Assembly: GCA_028023455.1 (NCBI GenBank)
Contig: JAQFVV010012544.1
Coordinates: forward strand, 1,684,501 to 1,748,500
Source: Epiperipatus broadwayi
Lineage: Eukaryota; Onychophora; Udeonychophora; Euonychophora; Peripatidae
Reading direction: 5' to 3'
Length of the DNA stretch: 64,000 bases
Position 1 is the stretch's first letter. Each line of letters starts with the position of its first letter. Under the pieces are notes generated by a model that saw only the letters and a program-made list of their open reading frames with translations, had not been told where the DNA came from and searched no databases. Shown here piece by piece: positions 57,935 to 64,000 of the stretch. The position numbers and the translations under genes are program-made.

Positions 57935-60900
57935 CTCTTCAATAAACTATAAAATAATTATCACTTATTCATTTCTTTATAAAAGAATATTAATAAGTGT
58001 AGATTGTGAACACTACACTCATCATAGCATGGATGTTTTTCTTCTTTTTTTCTTAGTCTTTCTTTTGCTGTTGCTTAGTTGAATGTCTATTTTTGTAAAT
58101 CTTGCAGGTAATGGTTTAGTCAATCTCTTATTTCTGTTTTTTTTTTTCATTATGGCTTTCTCAATAGATTTTTTTATCCATTATCAATTTAATTTTTCTT
58201 TTCTTGTTATAGCTTCAGGTTTCCAGCATAATAATTATTTTCATTTCAATATTTATGCAGCCTTTTCTTCATTTGTTAATAACTCCAGATTTCTAATTTA
58301 ATAATTACGTTATTGGAGGTTAAAATAAGTTGAAACAGCAATGATTTTGAATCAACATATAATAGATTGTTAAAATCTTCTCTCAACAGTATTTATCTTT
58401 TCCTACAGTTCTTTTAGTCAGATTGGTTGCATCATTGGATCACTGTACATTGTGAGATTAATTTGTATCAGACTTTCTAATGAACTCATCACTTGCTTCA
58501 TACTCTTTATGTTTTAAAGACAAAATCTGATATTAATCTTCCATTTAATCACATAATTACCTCAAAAATTGCAGCATTAAGCCTTGACTAATTGATTTTT
58601 TTTTTTTACAAAAAAGATTCTTTTTTATATATAAAAAATGTTTTTAATATCTTTTAATTTTTTCAAAGATAAAAGATTTTAATTTCTTTCTGTTTTTTTT
58701 TTTTTTTGTTTTTAAAAAAGTAAAATATTTTATTTACAACCTATATCATAATCCCTTTTGTTTTTGTTTATTACAAAAATAAATATATTAAGAAATTAAC
58801 TACACAAGAAAAGAATATTATTTTATTTTTCTTTTACAATTATTAATGGGAATTAAACATTTATATTATTATTAAAATGTCTTAAATTTTGTCACATGAT
58901 TATTTTATGGGCATAAATATTTTAATAAGTTTCACCTAGCTAAATTTCTATTTAATGACAAGCTTATTCTATAGCTAAACATGAGAAGAAATAATTACTC
59001 TCAATATATATATAGGAATTAACCATTACTGTGATCTGAGTTCATAGTACACTTTTTTTTTAATTGGCATTTTTCAGTATCAACTTAAAATAATGTAAAA
59101 ACTATACACTGCATGTGTGTGCATTACATCATTTAATTTGTCTTTCATTTTACTTTTGAAAATGTAATTTCTTTTTCTCTGTAATAGAAATAAATAATTT
59201 TATGCTTTTTCCAAATAGTGTATCTATTTTTTTTTCAAGTTTTTTTTATAGATTTCTATTAGTAATTTTTCAGAAGTTGCAGTAATTTTAATTTCTAAAA
59301 AAGAAAATTGATAAGCCATCTTTGTTTATAAGTGCGGCAATTATCTTCACCACATGGTCTTTGTTTTGTCATCAGATTGGAATTAATTTTTGCTATTAAT
59401 CATTATTTTTGAGGCTTGAGTTTTCAATCACTTATAATTATTTATTTATTTCCATTATTATTTTAACTTTATATTCACTTTACTAGTGCAGTATTCATAT
59501 GTAATTTAACCAAAAAGAAATTACACCCTCTACACATGTGCTGTAATGTTGTTTTAATACATTAACAGTATTGTGTTGAGTACCAAAGATACTCTCAAAC
59601 CAAAGCACAAGGTGAAGGGCTGATAAAGGTAAGAGCAGCCATATTATCTTTGTATCTAATGTAATGGTCCATTTTCCTTTAAGGAATGAGGGTGAATGCA
59701 TTTAACTATAGTCAGACCTACTTCATGCAGAATGCCATGAATGATGTGATAAAAATCTAATCCATGATTGCATCTATTTCAAATATGATAATTTAATATT
59801 TAAATATTCAATATAGATACAACTTTAACCAGTTGTTCCAATCTTCATCTCTCATTATTATTCTGTTATGCTCAGTATTCAAACTCAGAGTTAATTTTAT
59901 ACTTAATTCTCTTCAGGGATCAATTAATATCCTGTAGCAATAATAATACTTTTATATAAGTTTAATAGATTCTCAAAATTCCTTCCAGCCAAGTTATCAT
60001 GATTTTAAATCAGGATGACATGTATATGTGGGTATATGTATTCAATTTTATTTTACTATGAAAATAAAATAAATAATTTAACTCAGAAAACTCCTTAAAT
60101 TTAAAATAAATGTAACAATAATTGTTAATTGAAAATAATTTAAATTTATCTTTATAAAACAAAATGTTTAATTACAAGTGTTTAAATACATTTCTACTGT
60201 ATTAGTATATACATTTTAAATTGTACTTTCCCATAACCCATAGTAGATATGTATAATATTGCAAACAATATTTAATAGATTGCAAAAAATAAATGACATT
60301 TTATAATTCCAAAGACTATGATAACATTAGATAACTAAATTTAACCAATATAGGGATAAATAAAAATCTTTGCAATATCCAATCTTTTTGAAGAAATTCC
60401 ATTTTCTATAAGACCTCCCATCTATGATGGTCCCTATCATTGAAAGAAAAGACCTTTCATCCAAAGATATCAATCATTTATACCAAATAATAAACAAACA
60501 AATACTACTAAATTAATAATAAATAAAAATTTTGTCTTGTCATAAGTGAATGAATTTAATATGAAAAACAATAAAATCTTACCTTTATATTAAGTTTACT
60601 TATTAACCTGGTCAAGTTACTCTGTAAGAAAGATCTAAATTATATTAAATAAAAAAAAATATTTAACCCAATGATGTTTTCACTTTTTTCATCTAATGAT
60701 TTTCCAAAATGGATTATTCCAAAGTAAGTAAGTTTTAGAGGGAAAGAAAAGAAAATTAAATATTTATGGATGCTTATACACGAAGATGATATGATGTGTT
60801 TAAAGTGTATGATATTGCCCTATTCATTTTCCATAATTTGAGTAATAATGTTTATTAAGGATAAAGTTATTTTATTTCTAGTCATTAATCATTGGTGAAT

Positions 60901-61411
60901 TAATCAATGTACTTCACTGTTTCATTAAAATTCCTCTTGCATGATGTTGATATCCCTTTCCATAAATTTATCTCATTATAAATTGAAGCTGGATATTGAA
61001 TTATATATATTGTATCATTTATTTATATATGATGCAAATATATTGACATTTGGTAAGAGCTAAAAAAAAAAAAGAATAAAAGTAAATTTAGATTTTTTTT
61101 TTTAATATAATTTATTTTTTTTTAAAAAAATTTGTTCTTTCATATTTTTTTAATGTAATTAGAAATAAAAGTTAAAATTGGAGAAAACAAAAGACACACA
61201 AATTACTAATCCTGGTAAAGTAAAAGAATTCAAAAAGTAAAAAGATAAGCTAAAAGAAAAATATTTTGGCTAATTAAAGATGGCCGAAAGATTTGCTAAA
61301 AAAAGAAAACTTTGTAACGTAAATTTTATAAGGAATTACCAGATTAATTATCAGCATATATTTTTTTGATAAACAAAATGATGTGCAAAAGTCTGAAAAC
61401 TGGGCCTCTAG
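57935..61411. other. AT-rich stretch; one short interspersed repeat
   Basis: 59483-59515 ('cagtattcatatgtaattta' within) reappears at 63525-63560 in the same orientation, a short diverged repeat pair. No gene was recognised. Confidence 0.45.
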
Positions 61412-61420
61412 TATAAAAAG
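61412..61420 (+). promoter_or_regulatory. Candidate TATA box
   Basis: TATAAAAAG is followed, at the distance expected for an initiator (about 61441), by 'gacgaacgtcttg', within a locally CpG-containing, less AT-rich segment (61380-61620). A 15-codon frame starts at 61564. In this composition TATA-like words occur often, so only the surrounding change in composition gives weight. An LTR or old gene promoter are the alternatives. Confidence 0.3.
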
Positions 61421-64000
61421 GCAGAGACTGGTTTGACGAACGTCTTGTTTTTTCTATTTTTCCCTTTGGCTGGTTTTGGATTATTAAATCCAAGACCACT
61501 TCATGATGAAATAATCCTTCATGCAGGAGTAGACTGGGGCTCTAGCTAACATCGTTAAGAAGATGGACACTAGAAAAGCTTCTGTGACTAGCCTTCAGAA
61601 TAGACTATGAGATCAACTAATAATTAATGGCTGAGCTCATTCTAACTAAAAAAACTAAGTATAGTAAGCTACAATCTTCATGAATTCACAAAACTTACTG
61701 GCAAGATATGACTTTATTATTCCCAATTGTGACTAAATTGTTGACAAATCTTTCTTAAAAATATACGTATAATAGGACCCCGATATGGACTTTAATTTTA
61801 GTGATCGAGAGACTCTTATTTAATCAAGAACTTTAATTAATTGTTTTAACTACTTTATTTTATTAATTGCTTCATGTTTGAATTAGTGTGTGTTCTCTTC
61901 AACTTATTTGATTAATAATTTCCTTTAACCATTTTTAATCTATTAGAATAAAAATATTTTTAATATCAATTTTCATTTGTACATTATTCTATAATATTTA
62001 TTAGTGTTTATTATTAAATTTATCATTAGTTTAGTAAGATTTTAAAATGTCATTTACCTTTGCCAATATGTTATAAGTTCCAGGAATAATAATATTTAAA
62101 AGATAGTTTCTAGTTTATGTAAAATTACCGATTCTTAAAAATAAAAAATAAAATCTTTTCTTTTTTATTTACAACTTGTGAGACATGCTGATGACAGATT
62201 TTAGCAGATTCTTATGAATCCTGGTGCCCAGATCAAATAAATTAAAAGCTGATTTTGTCAATAGCACAATTCTTAACAATTCTAGGCTGAGTTAATCAGA
62301 AAATATAGTTATGTTTTTAGAAATAGAAATACAACTTTCTTCTTTTTGACATAACTTGATCAACTCGCATATTTTATAATGCATATAGAGCTATAGCAAG
62401 ACGAAAACATTATATTATATATATGTGTGTGTGTTAGGTATTTCAATAGGAATAAATAGTTACACTGTTTTAGGTTAAAACAATAGCATTTGATCCTATG
62501 GCAAAGTGTCTTTACTCACAAGTATTTTTTATAATTTAAAGTAAATTGATTTAGATATATAAATGTGTTTGATATTTGTCTTCCTTGGAATTCAAGTTTA
62601 GAACAATATTGTTAAGAATTTCTCTAATTATTATATTAAAGAGAATTTCACTTTTGAAATTATTATTGATAATATTAAAGAGTAATTTATTTACTTTTTA
62701 CTTGAGTGATATTAGAGTTCTCTGATAATGAAGATTTTATAAACAAGGAAAATTCATCCAAACTATTGATCCATCTTTCTGATGTGTCCTGTATTTGGAC
62801 ACAACAAAATAAATATGCACAGTGACTAGTTCATTTGTAAAAGATGGAACTCATTTGCAAATTAATTGATTTAACTTTTATAATGGAACCAACTTCTGGT
62901 AATTATCATATGTTAAATTACTATTTAATTTCACAATTTTGTATTCGATTATTGTTGAATACATCATAATTAATAATTGCATAATTGAGTTTTAATTTTA
63001 TTTTCTTCACATTTAGTTGCTAAGATACAACTTGACCTTAGGTTATTTTTACATTTTGAGTCTTGATAAGTGAGATTAGTTAAAATAAATAATTATTATA
63101 TATGTATGAATGATTGAAATCTAATTATTTTAATATTTGATTTCATTAAAATAACTATTTATTTGACTTGACTTTTGTTAATAAAATTGTATAATCTAAC
63201 ATTTAAGTTATATGTATGTGCATATGGGTATTTTAATGTAAAAGAATAATGTATTACTGTTTATTAAATAAAATTAATTTTTTAAGTTTATGGTTTAATA
63301 TTGCACATAAAAAAGTGAGCTTAATAAGATTGTAAGCTACCCTTACACTAAATTCACTTATATTGGACAATCTAAAGCATTTTAAAATGAGAAAGATAAG
63401 GTCTTCCATTAATTACTTTTCATCCATACACTTTATACCATCCATTATCAATTGCAAAATCTTCTGATCTACCACCTGTTAGTTTTATGAAATATTGGAA
63501 TCTTATGTAACTCTATATTTAATTTACTAGGACAGTATTCATATGTAATTTAATCAGAAGGGAAATATTATTTTATAAAAAAAAAATATAAAAAATTATT
63601 TGCAATGTTATTAAGTACAAGAAAGCTTCCATGTTAGTTAAATTTATACCAGGAATTAGCATTATTTTGTTACAATAATAATCATTTCCTATAGATTATC
63701 AATGATAAAAAATACCAAATATTAAAAGGAAAAATTGCAATAAAATTTATGAAATTAAGATATATATATATATATGTTCTAACCATTTGGCTACATAGCT
63801 GAATTTAAATAATTAGATAGTTAGAAGCATGCTCCTCAGGTTTAGTTTAGAATTATTTAATTAATGGGGAAAATAATAGTTGATTTTCCCATGCCTATTT
63901 TTATGTAATAATGGATTTTATTTAATTAAATGATTTACTTTTATTTTTGCATGATAGTAGGAACATTCTAGACAATTTTCTTTAATAATTGTCAAACTTG
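61421..64000. other. AT-rich stretch after a CpG-containing patch
   Basis: Up to about 61620 the sequence is less AT-rich; after that nothing is recognised apart from a short repeat at 63525-63560 (paired with 59483) and TA/TG runs (62415-62434, 63761-63775). Confidence 0.45.

Overview
The window looks like non-coding nuclear DNA from an AT-rich animal genome; by eye it is about a quarter G+C. The evidence is eukaryotic and metazoan: a processed copy of an animal ribosomal protein S20 mRNA, non-LTR retrotransposon fragments, a Penelope-like GIY-YIG endonuclease fragment, SINEs derived from a class II tRNA, a decayed LTR element, and a degenerate TTAGGG-type interstitial array. No operons, ribosome-binding sites or bacterial genes are visible. 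The composition would suit a low-GC invertebrate (for example a Hydra-like cnidarian, a mollusc or a flatworm), but the species cannot be fixed from the sequence. No multi-exon host gene could be recognised. The stretch reads as intergenic or large-intron DNA.

Layout. 1-694: a CpG-retaining block with terminal inverted repeats, probably a young DNA transposon. 3.7-7.3 kb: tandem repeat copies, a nested foldback, a SINE and an interspersed repeat here called family R1. 8.9-9.05 kb: a trinucleotide microsatellite. 15.9-19.6 kb: a dense cluster with a 1-kb foldback bounded by a 15-bp direct repeat, two RTE-like LINE tails in opposite orientation, a hairpin element and another foldback. 22.8 kb: a short hairpin element. 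27.4-28.3 kb: a SINE and a LINE 3' end carrying an inverted duplication at its 5' end. 29.8-34.1 kb: a pair of decayed long terminal repeats around a broken coiled-coil ORF, the 3' repeat carrying nested insertions. 34.6-35.1 kb: the RPS20 retrocopy with poly(A) and a 15-bp target-site duplication. 36.2-37.7 kb: direct and inverted repeats of a family here called R2. 41.2-41.9 kb: a Penelope-like 3' end with an inverted copy of its tail. 47.9 kb: a third SINE. 50.3-51.9 kb: a minus-strand LINE reverse-transcriptase fragment with a YMDD box, next to the telomere-like array. 55.8-56.5 kb: a GC-richer block with a direct repeat. The rest is AT-rich sequence in which I see nothing definable.

The main signal is a recurring architecture. 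At least eight separate loci are large or small foldbacks (inverted duplications), several bounded by 15-16 bp direct repeats, which suggests target-primed retrotransposition with strand switching rather than ordinary cut-and-paste. A second signal is CpG depletion: most of the window lacks CpG, while the block at 1-2350 and a few insertions keep it. The RPS20 retrocopy shows arginine codons turned into Cys, His and Gln codons, as expected from methyl-CpG decay.
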